Assembly: GCF_009789675.1 (NCBI RefSeq) | Contig: NZ_CP046914.1 | Coordinates: 372,001 to 436,000 of the forward strand | Direction: 5' to 3' | Origin: Paraburkholderia acidisoli | Lineage (GTDB): Bacteria > Pseudomonadota > Gammaproteobacteria > Burkholderiales > Burkholderiaceae | Length of the DNA: 64,000 nucleotides | Shown here: in pieces, positions 42,290-51,552 of the stretch | Position numbering within the stretch: position 1 is the first letter of the stretch | Layout: each line of letters opens with the position of its first letter | The notes under the pieces: model-generated | Database searches by the model: none | What the model was told of the DNA's origin: nothing | What the model saw: the letters and a program-made list of their open reading frames with translations, nothing else | Program-made: the position numbers and the translations under genes

Positions 42290-43606
42290 TTATTTCCCGA
42301 TGACGAGTTGAGCGACGGCATCGCGATCATGGATGATCGACGCGACCTTCTCGAGCGACTTCATGACCGCGGCGACCACGGCGTCGAAACCGCCGGTGCG
42401 GCCGAGCGCGTCGAGCGTAGGCTTGAGCCGCAGCGACACGCGCGCGCCCGGTTGGCCGTGCGTGTTCACCGTGAGGATGCCGTGGTCTTCGAGCAGCACC
42501 ATGCCGAGCGCCGAAGTGGCCTCGCAAGGCACGACGACCGGTTTTTCGTTCTCGCGGCCCGCGAGCTTCAGCAGCACGCGCAACACGGCGTCTTCCTCAA
42601 CCATCGGTCCCAGGTCGCTGCGCTGCACCAGGCCGGCGCCCAGCTTCTGCGCGAGCGCTTCGGCCAGCTTCTGGCCCGCCGCTGACTCTTCCCGCAAGTC
42701 CTCGGGCTGATACTTCTGCAACGAGCGCAGCACCGCGGCGGAGATCGGCGCGCGCGCTTCCATGCCGTATTCGGCGCCCCTGGCCGCCGCCGCCGTCACG
42801 AGGTCCGCGCGGCCGACCAGCACGCCGGCTCGCGGCCCCGAGAGTCCCGCCTTGTCGCAATTCGTCACGGCGATATCGGCCCCCAGTTGCAGGCTCAGCC
42901 GGCCACCGTGCAACACCGTGCGCAGCCGCGCGCCGTAAGCCTCGTCGAGAAACACTTTGGCGCCGAGCGCGTGAGCGAATTGCACGACCTCCAGCGTCAC
43001 GTGGTCTTCGAGCCGCTCCAGGCTGCTCGTGACCGTGGTGACCACGACCAGCGCGGGGCGCTGCGCCTCGACAACTTTCAGCCACTCATTGTTGCCCTGA
43101 ACCTCATGCACGGCGACACCGGCGAGCTTCGCGCCGCGAATGACGGACGCATGCGAACGGCCTTTCGGCGGAACCACGGAGACAATGGGCTTGCCGTCGG
43201 CGAGCGCGGCGATGGTGGCGACGATACCGGCACTGGTTCGATTGAAAATGGCGACGGCATCGTCGCCGCGACCGCCCATGTGGCCGATCGCGACCTGGCG
43301 CAGTTCCTCCGCCGCGAGCCCGGGGCCGACCCATTCCTCGCAAAGCGTGGCGATATCGTCGGCGTGAATGGGGAAATCGCGCTGATTGCCGGTAAATACG
43401 CCGATGGAGGCGGCGCCCAGCAGCTTCACGCGTTTCGCGGCCACGGCCTGGCCATGGCGCAGGCGCAGCGCCTCGTCGATGCTCGAGCGGATGATGCTGC
43501 CGCGCGCGAAGCCCACGGTCGGGTCGACCGGATTGCCAAAGCTGTCGGTCTTGACCGAGGCAGCGGTCGAAGGAATCTGTGCCTTCGTGTCCTTAACGTC
43601 ACTCAT
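42290..43606 (-). CDS. SelA-like fold-type I PLP enzyme
   Basis: A 438-residue protein resembling selenocysteine synthase SelA and D-glucosaminate-6-phosphate ammonia-lyase. Landmarks: phosphate-site NRTSAGIVATIAAL (122-135), Asp221 in VFLDEAYGAR for the pyridine nitrogen, and the probable Schiff-base Lys252 in VTNCDKAGLSGPRAG. It should catalyse elimination, racemisation or aldol-type chemistry on an amino acid. The ATG behind AGGTG was preferred to a GTG three codons earlier. It lies between the two DUF4392 genes, suggesting one amino-acid pathway. Confidence 0.82.
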   Translation of the reverse strand: MSDVKDTKAQIPSTAASVKTDSFGNPVDPTVGFARGSIIRSSIDEALRLRHGQAVAAKRVKLLGAASIGVFTGNQRDFPIHADDIATLCEEWVGPGLAAEELRQVAIGHMGGRGDDAVAIFNRTSAGIVATIAALADGKPIVSVVPPKGRSHASVIRGAKLAGVAVHEVQGNNEWLKVVEAQRPALVVVTTVTSSLERLEDHVTLEVVQFAHALGAKVFLDEAYGARLRTVLHGGRLSLQLGADIAVTNCDKAGLSGPRAGVLVGRADLVTAAAARGAEYGMEARAPISAAVLRSLQKYQPEDLREESAAGQKLAEALAQKLGAGLVQRSDLGPMVEEDAVLRVLLKLAGRENEKPVVVPCEATSALGMVLLEDHGILTVNTHGQPGARVSLRLKPTLDALGRTGGFDAVVAAVMKSLEKVASIIHDRDAVAQLVIGK

Positions 43607-43661
43607 TTCGTACACCTATCAAGTCTAAAAAGGGCGCTGCGAGAGGCGGTTTGCGTATGCG

Positions 43662-44669
43662 CTATTCGCTGGCGACCGCGACGATGCTTCTGAGCAGTTC
43701 CACGAACGACGTATGGCCCTCCCAGTTGATGCCGTCCACGGCAATCTCGGCCTTCGAAGTCGCGCCGTCACGCGCGCCCGCGTCGACGGTCGCCTTGATG
43801 AGCGCATATTCGAGTGGCGGCGTGTGCAGAATCTCCGCGTTCCCCTGTCGCGCGGCGAGCGCGGCGGCAATGCCATACGCGCCCCAGTTCGATACCGAGG
43901 CACTCACCACCACGTCGGTTGCCGTGACGGTCACGACGCCGGAGGCGTGACCCGCGAGCGACTTGCCGCCGAGCGGATGCACGGCCGTAATCGCGTCGCG
44001 CACCGCGCCGAATCCCACTTCGTTGCCGCCGTCGCCAATGCCGATCGAAAGCACGCCGCGCTCACGCGCCATCTCGGCGAGCAAATACACGTGCCCCACG
44101 TCCCCGGGGTTGCGGCAATCGCCGCGAACGCCGTGAAAGAAGCCTTCCTTGTTCGGCCCGTCGCGCTCCACGAACACCACCGCTGCCGGACGGTGCGCGT
44201 TCATGAGCGCTTCGGCGGCCGCCCTACCCGGTTCGAGGCCCAACGGAAACGACACCACGGTCACGGCGTCGCATCCGTCTCGTTCCCGCAGCTCCGCGTT
44301 GACGACCTCGGCGACCGCCGCCACCGGCGCCGCATGCGCCGCTTCCGTTACGAGCATCACGCGCACGCCGAAGGCGAGGATCAACGCGCGCGCCAGCACC
44401 GCGGCACCCACGGGGCCATCGGTTTCGCCTTGCGGCAGCTTCGGCGCGACACCGGCGCCCGTGGCGATCAACACCGTGCCGCCGCGCGACAGCACCGTGG
44501 CGAGGCGCCGCGCCGCCAGCGAACTCAGCGGCTCGCCGTGATACGCGCGACAAACCTCGTACATCGGCACCACGAAGCCCGCGGGCAAGCCGCCGTTCAG
44601 CGGGCGGATTTCCACCGTCATCAGGCGGTCGATGCGTTCGCCCGTGCGCTGTTCATTCGTTGTGGTCAT
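43662..44669 (-). CDS. DUF4392 (D-glutamate-cyclase-like) protein, copy 2
   Basis: A 335-residue DUF4392 protein with GETDGPVGAAVLARAL, IGIGDGGNEVGFGAVRDA and SASVSNWGAYGIAAALAA, matching copy 1 motif by motif. The start is the ATG behind GGGAATCGCC, 17 bp after the transporter stop. A long frame extends upstream into the transporter gene and is not credible. Its active site should be like that of D-glutamate cyclase. Having two such genes in one operon is unusual and suggests a paired enzyme. Confidence 0.8.
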   Translation of the reverse strand: MTTTNEQRTGERIDRLMTVEIRPLNGGLPAGFVVPMYEVCRAYHGEPLSSLAARRLATVLSRGGTVLIATGAGVAPKLPQGETDGPVGAAVLARALILAFGVRVMLVTEAAHAAPVAAVAEVVNAELRERDGCDAVTVVSFPLGLEPGRAAAEALMNAHRPAAVVFVERDGPNKEGFFHGVRGDCRNPGDVGHVYLLAEMARERGVLSIGIGDGGNEVGFGAVRDAITAVHPLGGKSLAGHASGVVTVTATDVVVSASVSNWGAYGIAAALAARQGNAEILHTPPLEYALIKATVDAGARDGATSKAEIAVDGINWEGHTSFVELLRSIVAVASE

Positions 44670-44686
44670 GGCGATTCCCGGCAGGC

Positions 44687-46003
44687 TCAACGGTCGATGG
44701 GTTCGCGGAACGTCTCTTTGACGAGCAGCACGCAAACCAGCGAAACGATGGCCGCCACCACCACGTACCAGGACACCGCCATCGAGTTGCCGCTGCGTGC
44801 CACGAGCCACGCGGCGATCAGCGGCGTCGGGGCGCTGGAGACGATGCCCGACAACTGATAGGCCGTGGAGGAACCGCTGAAGCGATAGCGCGTGGGGTAC
44901 TGTTCGGCGTAAATCACGCCGTGCAGCGAACCGGTCGAGGCGTGCCCGATGCCGAGACCCAGTGCGAGCGCCACCGTAATCAGCACGGGATTGCCGGTAT
45001 CCAGCAGCCAGAACAGCGGGAACGCATAGACCGCGAAGAACAGCGCGCCGAAGCCGTACACCACCTTGCGGCCCACCTTGTCGGAAAGCCAGCCGAACAC
45101 CGGCTGCATGAAGAGATCGACGCCCGCCGCGATCAGCAGGCCGGTCGAGGCCACGCTACGCGGCAGATGCAGCTTGGTCGTGATGTAGGTCAGCGCGTAG
45201 ACCGTAATCAGGAAGTAACCGACGTTCGCCACCGTCTGGAAGAACACCATGATGAGGGTCTTTTTCTTCTCGTTTTTCCAGACCTCCAGAAGCGGGGCGC
45301 GCGACACGTTGCCCGACGCCTTGATCTTCTCGAAGCTCGGCGGCTCGCTCACCTGCAGCCGGATATACATGCCGACGCACAGCAATGCGAGGCTGAAGAC
45401 GAACGGCAGGCGCCAGCCCCACGAAAAGAACTGATCGTCGGGCAGTGCCGAAACCAGCGCGAACGCGCCAGTCGACACGAGCAAACCGGCGGGCACGCCC
45501 ATCTGCATGGTTGCGCCGAACAAGCCGCGCCGGCCGTCGGGCGCATGCTCGACGGACATGAGCGCGGCGCCGCCCCACTCGCCGCCCAGGGCGAAACCCT
45601 GCACCACGCGCAATGCGATCAGCAGGCCGGGGCTCCAGTAACCCACGGCGTTATACGAAGGCAGAAAGCCGATCGCCGCGGTGCACAGGCCCATCACGAG
45701 CAGCGTGAACACCAGCATCTTCTTGCGGCCCATGCGGTCGCCGAAGTGACCGATGACCATGCCGCCGAGCGGGCGAAGAATGAACGCAACCGCGAACGAC
45801 GCCATCGAGGCCAGCGTCGCCAGTTCCGGCGTCAGCTCGTTGAAGAACACCTTCGGAAACACCAGCGCGGCCGCCGTTCCGTACAGGAAGTAGTCGTACC
45901 ATTCGACCGTCGTGCCGATAAACGAGCTTAGCGCCGCTCGGGTCGACGTCGCACGCGACGCTTCGTGCGTCGCGTCCGTGGATGCTGCGAGATTTGCACT
46001 CAT
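44687..46003 (-). CDS. MFS transporter, metabolite:H+ symporter (MHS) family
   Basis: Twelve-helix permease of about 438 residues. MHS features are IGTTVEWYDYFLYGTAAALVF in helix 1 (written here as 21 positions, key TVEWYDYFLYG), GHFGDRMGRKKML in loop 2-3, and ALRVVQGFALGGEWGGAAL in helix 4. Known members carry 2-oxoglutarate, proline/betaine, citrate or shikimate. Two ATGs are adjacent; the second has better spacing from GGAG. It lies between the aldehyde dehydrogenase and a DUF4392 gene and probably imports the operon's substrate, perhaps an amino or carboxylic acid. Confidence 0.9.
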   Translation of the reverse strand: MSANLAASTDATHEASRATSTRAALSSFIGTTVEWYDYFLYGTAAALVFPKVFFNELTPELATLASMASFAVAFILRPLGGMVIGHFGDRMGRKKMLVFTLLVMGLCTAAIGFLPSYNAVGYWSPGLLIALRVVQGFALGGEWGGAALMSVEHAPDGRRGLFGATMQMGVPAGLLVSTGAFALVSALPDDQFFSWGWRLPFVFSLALLCVGMYIRLQVSEPPSFEKIKASGNVSRAPLLEVWKNEKKKTLIMVFFQTVANVGYFLITVYALTYITTKLHLPRSVASTGLLIAAGVDLFMQPVFGWLSDKVGRKVVYGFGALFFAVYAFPLFWLLDTGNPVLITVALALGLGIGHASTGSLHGVIYAEQYPTRYRFSGSSTAYQLSGIVSSAPTPLIAAWLVARSGNSMAVSWYVVVAAIVSLVCVLLVKETFREPIDR

Positions 46004-46077
46004 CATTTCACTCCAAACCCGGTGTGGTATCGGTTAGTGGCGACCCGGTCGTTGCCGGGCCGCCTTCTGGTTGCGCG

Positions 46078-47577
46078 TCAGACGTTGATCGTCACGCTCT
46101 TGCGCGAGGTATAGGCTTCGAGCGCGCCTTCGATGGAGTACTCCGCGCCGATACCGCTCTGCTTCGCGCCGCCGTACGACATGCCGGGAATCTGACCGCC
46201 CGCGCGATTCACCTGCAGCCAGCCCGCGTCGATCTGTTCGGTTGCCTTCAGCGCCTTCGTGATGTCGTTGGTGAAGACATAGGCGGCGAGACCGTACACC
46301 GTGTCGTTGGCCCAGCGGATGACTTCTGCTTCGTCCGACCAGGGAATCGCCACCAGCACCGGGCCGAACACCTCTTCGCGCGCCACGCGCCAGCTGTTGT
46401 CGACGCCCGCGAAAATTACGGGCTCGGGGAAGAAGCCCTGCGCGTCTTCGAGCGCGGGCGGCAACGAGCCGGTCAGCACCTGCGCGCCCGCGTCGATCGC
46501 TTCCTCGATGAAGGCGCGAATTTCCGCATAGCGCTCGGCATTCACGATCGCGCCGATATCGCTGGCTTCGTCGAGCGAATCGCCGATCTTCAGTTCCTTG
46601 ACCTTCGCGACGAGCTTCGTCATCACGACATCCCAGACGTCCTTGTGCACGTAGAGGCGCGAGCCGGCCGTGCAGGACTGGCCCTGACGCGCGAAGCGCA
46701 TGGCGTTGATGATGCCCGTGACCGTGGCATCGACATAGTCCGGCGTGGCCGCATCCGGATAAACGATGCAGGGGCTCTTGCCGCCGAGTTCGAGCGTGGC
46801 GTGACCAATGCGGTCCGCGACGGCGTGGCCGACCAGTTTGCCGACTTCGAGCGAGCCCGTGAACGAGACCTTGGCGACGTTCGGATGCGCGGCCAGCGGC
46901 GCGCCCGCGTCGATGCCCGTGCCCGTGACGACGTTGAACACGCCCGCCGGGAACAGGCCGGTCGCGAGTTCCGCGATCTTGATGACGGCGAGCGGCGCGT
47001 CCTCGGCCGGCTTGAGCACCAGCGTATTGCCAGTGCCGAGCGCCATGCCGATCTTCACCGCCGCGAGGATGACCGGCGAGTTCCACGGGATGATGGCGCC
47101 GACCACACCCAGCGGCTCGCGCGTGGAATAGCTGAAGAGACCGGGACCCAGCGGCAGCGTTTCGCCCTTCTGCTCGGCGACGACACCGCCGTAATAGCGC
47201 AGCACTTCCGCCGCGCCCAGCACTTCCGGACGGCTCTGCGTACGCAGCGCGTTGCCGCTTTCCGCCGCCAGCACGCGCGCGATTTCCTCGGCATGCGCCG
47301 TCACGCGATTGCCCAGTTCCGTCAACAAGGCGCCGCGTGCCCGCGACGCGAGACGTCGCCATGCGGGGAATGCGGCGGCGGCGGCGGCCACGGCGGCGGC
47401 CACGTCGGCGGCGTCGCTGGCGCCGATGGTGGCGAACACTTCGCGGCGCGACGGATTCTCGATGTCGAGCGTGTTGCCGCTGGCCGGCGTGCGCCATTCG
47501 TTGTTGATCAGCAGACCGGTGATGCCGGCTTTCGGGAGAACGACTTCAGCAGCGAGATTTTCGGTACGGGAATTCAC
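46078..47577 (-). CDS. NAD(P)-dependent aldehyde dehydrogenase
   Basis: A 499-residue ALDH. Glu263 (TLELGGKSP) and catalytic Cys302 (RQGQSCTAGS) are present, with the N-terminal IIPWNSPVILAAVKIGMAL signature and the C-terminal GAKQSGIGAEY. The GTG start has AAGGA seven bases upstream. It follows the beta-hydroxyacid dehydrogenase by 26 bp. A semialdehyde oxidation step is likely; the hydroxyacid dehydrogenase beside it would yield such a semialdehyde. Confidence 0.9.
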   Translation of the reverse strand: MNSRTENLAAEVVLPKAGITGLLINNEWRTPASGNTLDIENPSRREVFATIGASDAADVAAAVAAAAAAFPAWRRLASRARGALLTELGNRVTAHAEEIARVLAAESGNALRTQSRPEVLGAAEVLRYYGGVVAEQKGETLPLGPGLFSYSTREPLGVVGAIIPWNSPVILAAVKIGMALGTGNTLVLKPAEDAPLAVIKIAELATGLFPAGVFNVVTGTGIDAGAPLAAHPNVAKVSFTGSLEVGKLVGHAVADRIGHATLELGGKSPCIVYPDAATPDYVDATVTGIINAMRFARQGQSCTAGSRLYVHKDVWDVVMTKLVAKVKELKIGDSLDEASDIGAIVNAERYAEIRAFIEEAIDAGAQVLTGSLPPALEDAQGFFPEPVIFAGVDNSWRVAREEVFGPVLVAIPWSDEAEVIRWANDTVYGLAAYVFTNDITKALKATEQIDAGWLQVNRAGGQIPGMSYGGAKQSGIGAEYSIEGALEAYTSRKSVTINV

Positions 47578-47603
47578 GATCTATCCTTCGGGGGTCGGTC
47601 AAG

Positions 47604-48494
47604 TTACTCGGCAGCCGGCAGGCTGAGTCGCACGCCGAGCAGTTCTTCATAGATTTCGTTCACGCTGGTCGAGTCCTTGCCGCCGAGACCCTTGGCGCGC
47701 GCCGCGTTATAGGTTTGCAGAACGAGCTGGCCGAGCGGCATCGGCAGATTCGAGAACTCGTCGAGGCAGAGCTTGATGTCCTTGTGCATCAGGTCGATCG
47801 CAAAGTTCGCGGGACGCGCCTGCGTGAACAGCGTTTTCGGCAGGTAGTCGAGCATCTTGCTGCCCGCCAGGCCCGCGGTGAGCACGTCGCACAGCACGTC
47901 GAGCTTCGCGCCCGCCTTCACGCTGGCCGTCAGAACCTCGCCAAGCGCCACGGTGTTGATCGCCGTGAGCAGGTTGTGGCTGAGCTTGGTCAGCTGGCCC
48001 GCGCCCGTTTCGCCGCAATGGACGACGCGCCCCGCGAGCACGTCGAAAACCGGCTTCAGCTTTTCGATGACGTCCGCCGCACCGCCCACCATCAGCACCA
48101 GCTTGCCGTTTTCCGCGCCGAGCACGCCGCCGCTCACCGGCGAGTCGACGAACGAGACGTGTTTTTGCGCCGCGACTGCCGCGATTTCCTTCGTCGTGGC
48201 CGGATCGACGGTGCTGAAGTCGACGACGATGGCGCCTTCCGCCGCGGTCTTCAGCACGCCTTCCGGACCGGTGACGGCGTCGCGGAGCGTCTTCGGGCTC
48301 GGCAGGCTCAAGAGGATGCGCTCGGCGTCGAGGGCGGCCTCGGCCGGGCTCTTCGTCGCGATCGCGCCTTGTGCGGCCAGGGCGTCCATGGCGGCCTGGC
48401 TCGGATCGAACACACGGACCTGATGGCCCGCGGCAACCAGACGGGCGGCCATGCGTCCACCCATGCGACCGATACCGATAAATGCAACCTTCAT
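47604..48494 (-). CDS. Beta-hydroxyacid dehydrogenase (3-hydroxyisobutyrate / tartronate-semialdehyde type)
   Basis: A 296-residue NAD(P)-dependent enzyme. Rossmann loop VAFIGIGRMGGRMA, substrate motif DSPVSGGVLGAENGKL and the catalytic Lys in GAGQLTKLSHNLL define the family. GGAGGAAG before the ATG fixes the start, eight codons inside the longest frame. It is the first gene after the divergent regulatory region. The family oxidises 3-hydroxyacids to semialdehydes or reduces tartronate semialdehyde; which applies here is unknown. Confidence 0.9.
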   Translation of the reverse strand: MKVAFIGIGRMGGRMAARLVAAGHQVRVFDPSQAAMDALAAQGAIATKSPAEAALDAERILLSLPSPKTLRDAVTGPEGVLKTAAEGAIVVDFSTVDPATTKEIAAVAAQKHVSFVDSPVSGGVLGAENGKLVLMVGGAADVIEKLKPVFDVLAGRVVHCGETGAGQLTKLSHNLLTAINTVALGEVLTASVKAGAKLDVLCDVLTAGLAGSKMLDYLPKTLFTQARPANFAIDLMHKDIKLCLDEFSNLPMPLGQLVLQTYNAARAKGLGGKDSTSVNEIYEELLGVRLSLPAAE

Positions 48495-48702
48495 TTCCAC
48501 TTCCTCCGACGAATTCAATTTAGTTGAACGGGCAGACCCACTAACCCCATGATTACCAAGGGATTTCCCTAGTCATCGTGATGTGTGGCTGCCTGTGACG
48601 TGACTATAGGAAGACAAAATAAGGAAAAAAAGACGACACTTTTTGACGCCATAGGAAGAAATTGCTTACCATTCGCGTCAGTCCAACCGGGAAACTGCGC
48701 GC
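48495..48702. promoter_or_regulatory. Divergent regulatory region between the DUF4392 operon and its LysR
   Basis: AT-rich gap with three notable elements. TATAGT on the minus strand (48603-48608) could be the -10 of the DUF4392 operon. ATAGGAAGA is repeated directly at 48605 and 48651. AGGGATTTCCCT forms a perfect 12-bp palindrome near 48560-48571. One or more are probably LysR sites, but none has a second copy elsewhere in the window to support it. Confidence 0.4.
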
Positions 48703-49614
48703 ATGCTCAACCTCAGCCGTCTGCGTCTACTGCACGAGCTTTCCGTGCTCGGGACGATTTCCGCCGTCGCGGACGCGGTCCACCTGACCCGCCCCGCGGT
48801 ATCGCAACAGCTGGCGCAACTCGAGGACGAACTGGAGACGGTATTGATCGAGCGCTCCGGACGCGGCGTGCAGTTGACGCCCGCCGGCCGGCGTCTGGTC
48901 GCGCGGGCCACGGGGCTGTTCGAGCTGGTCGAGGAGATCGAGGCGGAAGTCGCGGCGGCGAACGTGGAAGTCAGCGGCGAAGTGCGGCTCTCCGCATTCG
49001 GTTCGCTGGCGAGCAGCGTCGTGCCGCACGCGATGAAAATACTGCTGGAACAGCATCCGCAACTGCACATTCAGTTCACGGAACTGGAACCGTCCGAAGG
49101 GCTTCGGGCGGCGGCCGCGAAACAAACCGACATTGCGATCGTCGACGACCTCGTGAGCGCGGAAGCGCTGGCCAACGTGCTCGAATTCCAGCCGCTGTGC
49201 GTCGACCATTTCGATGCCGTGGTGGCTTCCGGCCACAAGTTAGCAGGCCGAAAGAATATTCAGTTGTCCGATCTGGCGCATGAACGATGGGCGTTGAACC
49301 AGTCGGCGGCGACCTATCACACGTTTCTGATGAACGCTTGTTTTGCGGGCGGATTTACGCCGAAAGTCACGTGCAGCAGCCGAAATACGGCCGTCACGCT
49401 GGAGATGGTGAGGACCGGCGGTCTCGTGGCCGTGTTGCCCCGGCTCGGTCTGCGCCGGGTGGAAAACGACGGCGACTTTGCCGTGCTGCCGATCGAACCC
49501 GTGCTGAGCCGACGCGTTTTTACCGCGCTTCCGAAGGGCACGGCAAAACGTCCGGCGGTCGCAGCCGTGCTCGACGCGCTGCTGCTCGCGGCGAACGAAG
49601 CCAGCGACGCTTGA
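48703..49614 (+). CDS. LysR-family transcriptional regulator of the DUF4392 operon
   Basis: A 303-residue LysR protein: HTH LSRLRLLHELSVLGTISAVADAV and VSQQLAQLEDELETVLIER, effector domain from SGEVRLSAFGSLASSVVP. It is divergent from the operon beginning with the beta-hydroxyacid dehydrogenase and is unrelated in detail to the two LysR paralogs of the aromatic regulon. Divergent placement makes it the likely activator of that operon; the effector is probably the substrate or an intermediate. Confidence 0.92.
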   Translation: MLNLSRLRLLHELSVLGTISAVADAVHLTRPAVSQQLAQLEDELETVLIERSGRGVQLTPAGRRLVARATGLFELVEEIEAEVAAANVEVSGEVRLSAFGSLASSVVPHAMKILLEQHPQLHIQFTELEPSEGLRAAAAKQTDIAIVDDLVSAEALANVLEFQPLCVDHFDAVVASGHKLAGRKNIQLSDLAHERWALNQSAATYHTFLMNACFAGGFTPKVTCSSRNTAVTLEMVRTGGLVAVLPRLGLRRVENDGDFAVLPIEPVLSRRVFTALPKGTAKRPAVAAVLDALLLAANEASDA

Positions 49615-49869
49615 CGAGAAACGAGGTTGAGCGTGGCGAGGGGATGGCTGTTGTCGGCTTGAAACGATCAATCGGCTACGTAACCGGCATGGTTGAAAAC
49701 CAGTACGTATATTCGAGCGGTTGTCGGCCAGCGAGGCCCGAGAGATTCCCATTCTCTCCGTCTGTTCCATCCCTCCCATTCGCGCGAAGCGCCGAACGTT
49801 TGGTCAATGACAGGTTCACGCGAGAGAATACCGACTCGGCGGCGCTTGCCGCATGCGGAGGATCGAGCG

Positions 49870-50211
49870 ATGACGACATACCTGATCTCGTTTCCGGCGC
49901 GGGCAATGCACGTTCCGGCCGAGGACCTCGCCGCCGTGGCGGACGCCGCGCACGCAGTCATGCGAGAGGCCAAAGCGGCGGGCGTGTACGTGTTCGGCGG
50001 CGGCATCAATGCCGCCGTGGCGCCGCTCAGGGTAGCCGCGGACGGCACGGTCACGAACGAAACCTGGCCCGAGACGAAGGCGCTGGACGGCGGCTTCTGC
50101 GTGCTGCAACTCCCGTCGCGCGACGCCGCCATCCAGTGGGCCGCGAAAATCGCCGCCGCCTGCCGCTGCGCGCAGGAACTCCGCGAGTTCGGGGACGATC
50201 CCGAGCGCTGA
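49870..50211 (+). CDS. YciI-family (dimeric alpha-beta barrel) protein
   Basis: A 113-residue YCII-related domain protein. The strand-helix pattern MTTYLISFPARAMHVPAEDL, GVYVFGGGI and GGFCVLQLPSRDAAIQWAAKI fits the family. GCGGAGGATCGAGCG precedes the ATG. Such proteins are often linked to sigma factors or small-molecule turnover, but no such partner is nearby; it stands alone between the LysR gene and the dehydratase operon, converging with the latter. Function cannot be predicted further. Confidence 0.8.
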   Translation: MTTYLISFPARAMHVPAEDLAAVADAAHAVMREAKAAGVYVFGGGINAAVAPLRVAADGTVTNETWPETKALDGGFCVLQLPSRDAAIQWAAKIAAACRCAQELREFGDDPER

Positions 50212-50250
50212 GGCAGCGCGCGCTCAATCTACCGCCACGCGAGCCGCGCT

Positions 50251-51552
50251 TCAGCAAAACGCCTTGCGCAGCGCCCGGGTTTCGATGAACGCCTCCACGC
50301 GCTGCGTCATGGCCGCGTCGTCCCACTGGCGCGAATCGACCATATTCGCTTCGAGTTCGACCACGGGCAGGCCCGCCGCTTCGAGCACGCGCGCCGTATG
50401 CCGCGTGCCGAACGCCGAAAGACGATCGTTCTTCGGCACCAGCATCACCGCGCCATGCACGCCCCAGCGCCTGGCCTGCTCCACGATCCACTCGCTCATC
50501 CAGCCCGGCAGATGCAATTGCTCGTTCATGCTCACGTGCCGCGCCGCCAGTGCCCGCATCGGGTCGCCGGAAAAATACTTTCGGTAGCCATCCGAAAGAA
50601 AATCCGAGTACATCGACCACACGAACGTCGCGCCGTACTTCGCTTCGAACTTGCGATAAAAGCCCGTGTTGTGCCAGAGGCCGTTGTTCAACCACAGCAA
50701 ACGCACGCGCTCGTCGGGACAGAAAGCATCGTTCGCGGCCACGCGCTGCGCCACTTCGTCGCGATACCGTGAGAGAAAATCCACCGACCATTGCGAGCCG
50801 CGATGCCATGTTGCGGTCATCACCGTGCCCAGTTGTTCGGGCAAGGGCACGACACTGCGCGGCGCGCTCGCGAGCAGATCGCGCACCTCGGCGACCAGTT
50901 CGCCCGCGCGATTGATGCGATGCATCTGGCGCGCGAATTCGGCTTCGTCGAACGTGCGTCCGCTCAGGGTCTCGGCAAAGCGGATCAGGCCTTCGAGCTG
51001 TTCGACCTGAAAATCGAGCCGGTGGGTTTCGTATAGCGCTTCCCAGTCGCGCATGCCGCGTTCGAACCAGCGCAGGTCGAGATGCGTGGACGAAGGCGCG
51101 TCGAGCACGTAATGCGGCACGCCGAACGCCCTCGCCCACTTTTCGGTGATGCGCTGCGCGTAGTCGCCACGCAGGCGCTCCAGCACGAACAGCGGTTTCG
51201 GCAAGCCACCGTATGGCGCGCTGGCGGGATCCGCGTCGAGCGTGCAGGCGAGCGGCAAGCTCGTGTAGCGCGGCAACGCGTCGTGATAGCCGAGCCGGTC
51301 CATCACGTCGAAGTAATGCGGCGCCATCTGCTTCGCGGAAATGATCGACGAGTACCACACGTCCGACACCACGGGAATGCCGAGCACGTCGAGGATTTCG
51401 TGCGGCGTGACCGCGCCCGCCACCACATAAGGCCGGTTCTCTTCGAGCACGCCGCGACGGAATTCGGCGAACCACTGCTTCTGATGATCGCGGCCGAGCT
51501 GCGTCGTGCCGAGCGGCCGATAGTCGTTGCGAGTTTTTTCCGGTGCGCTCAT
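50251..51552 (-). CDS. 2-Hydroxyacyl-CoA dehydratase D-component-family protein, larger subunit
   Basis: A 433-residue protein of the HgdB/FldB/BcrB family, which binds an iron-sulfur cluster and removes water from 2-hydroxyacyl-CoA or reduces aryl-CoA rings. Recognisable parts are VVAGAVTPHEILDVLGIPVV near the N-terminus and GVHGAVMLVPKNDRLSAFG in the last third. Only Cys103, Cys278 and Cys433 are present, few for a cluster protein. Its start overlaps the partner gene by 4 bp. The essential ATP-driven activator (HgdC/FldI/BadG type) is absent from the window, so activity as a classical dehydratase is uncertain. Confidence 0.72.
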   Translation of the reverse strand: MSAPEKTRNDYRPLGTTQLGRDHQKQWFAEFRRGVLEENRPYVVAGAVTPHEILDVLGIPVVSDVWYSSIISAKQMAPHYFDVMDRLGYHDALPRYTSLPLACTLDADPASAPYGGLPKPLFVLERLRGDYAQRITEKWARAFGVPHYVLDAPSSTHLDLRWFERGMRDWEALYETHRLDFQVEQLEGLIRFAETLSGRTFDEAEFARQMHRINRAGELVAEVRDLLASAPRSVVPLPEQLGTVMTATWHRGSQWSVDFLSRYRDEVAQRVAANDAFCPDERVRLLWLNNGLWHNTGFYRKFEAKYGATFVWSMYSDFLSDGYRKYFSGDPMRALAARHVSMNEQLHLPGWMSEWIVEQARRWGVHGAVMLVPKNDRLSAFGTRHTARVLEAAGLPVVELEANMVDSRQWDDAAMTQRVEAFIETRALRKAFC

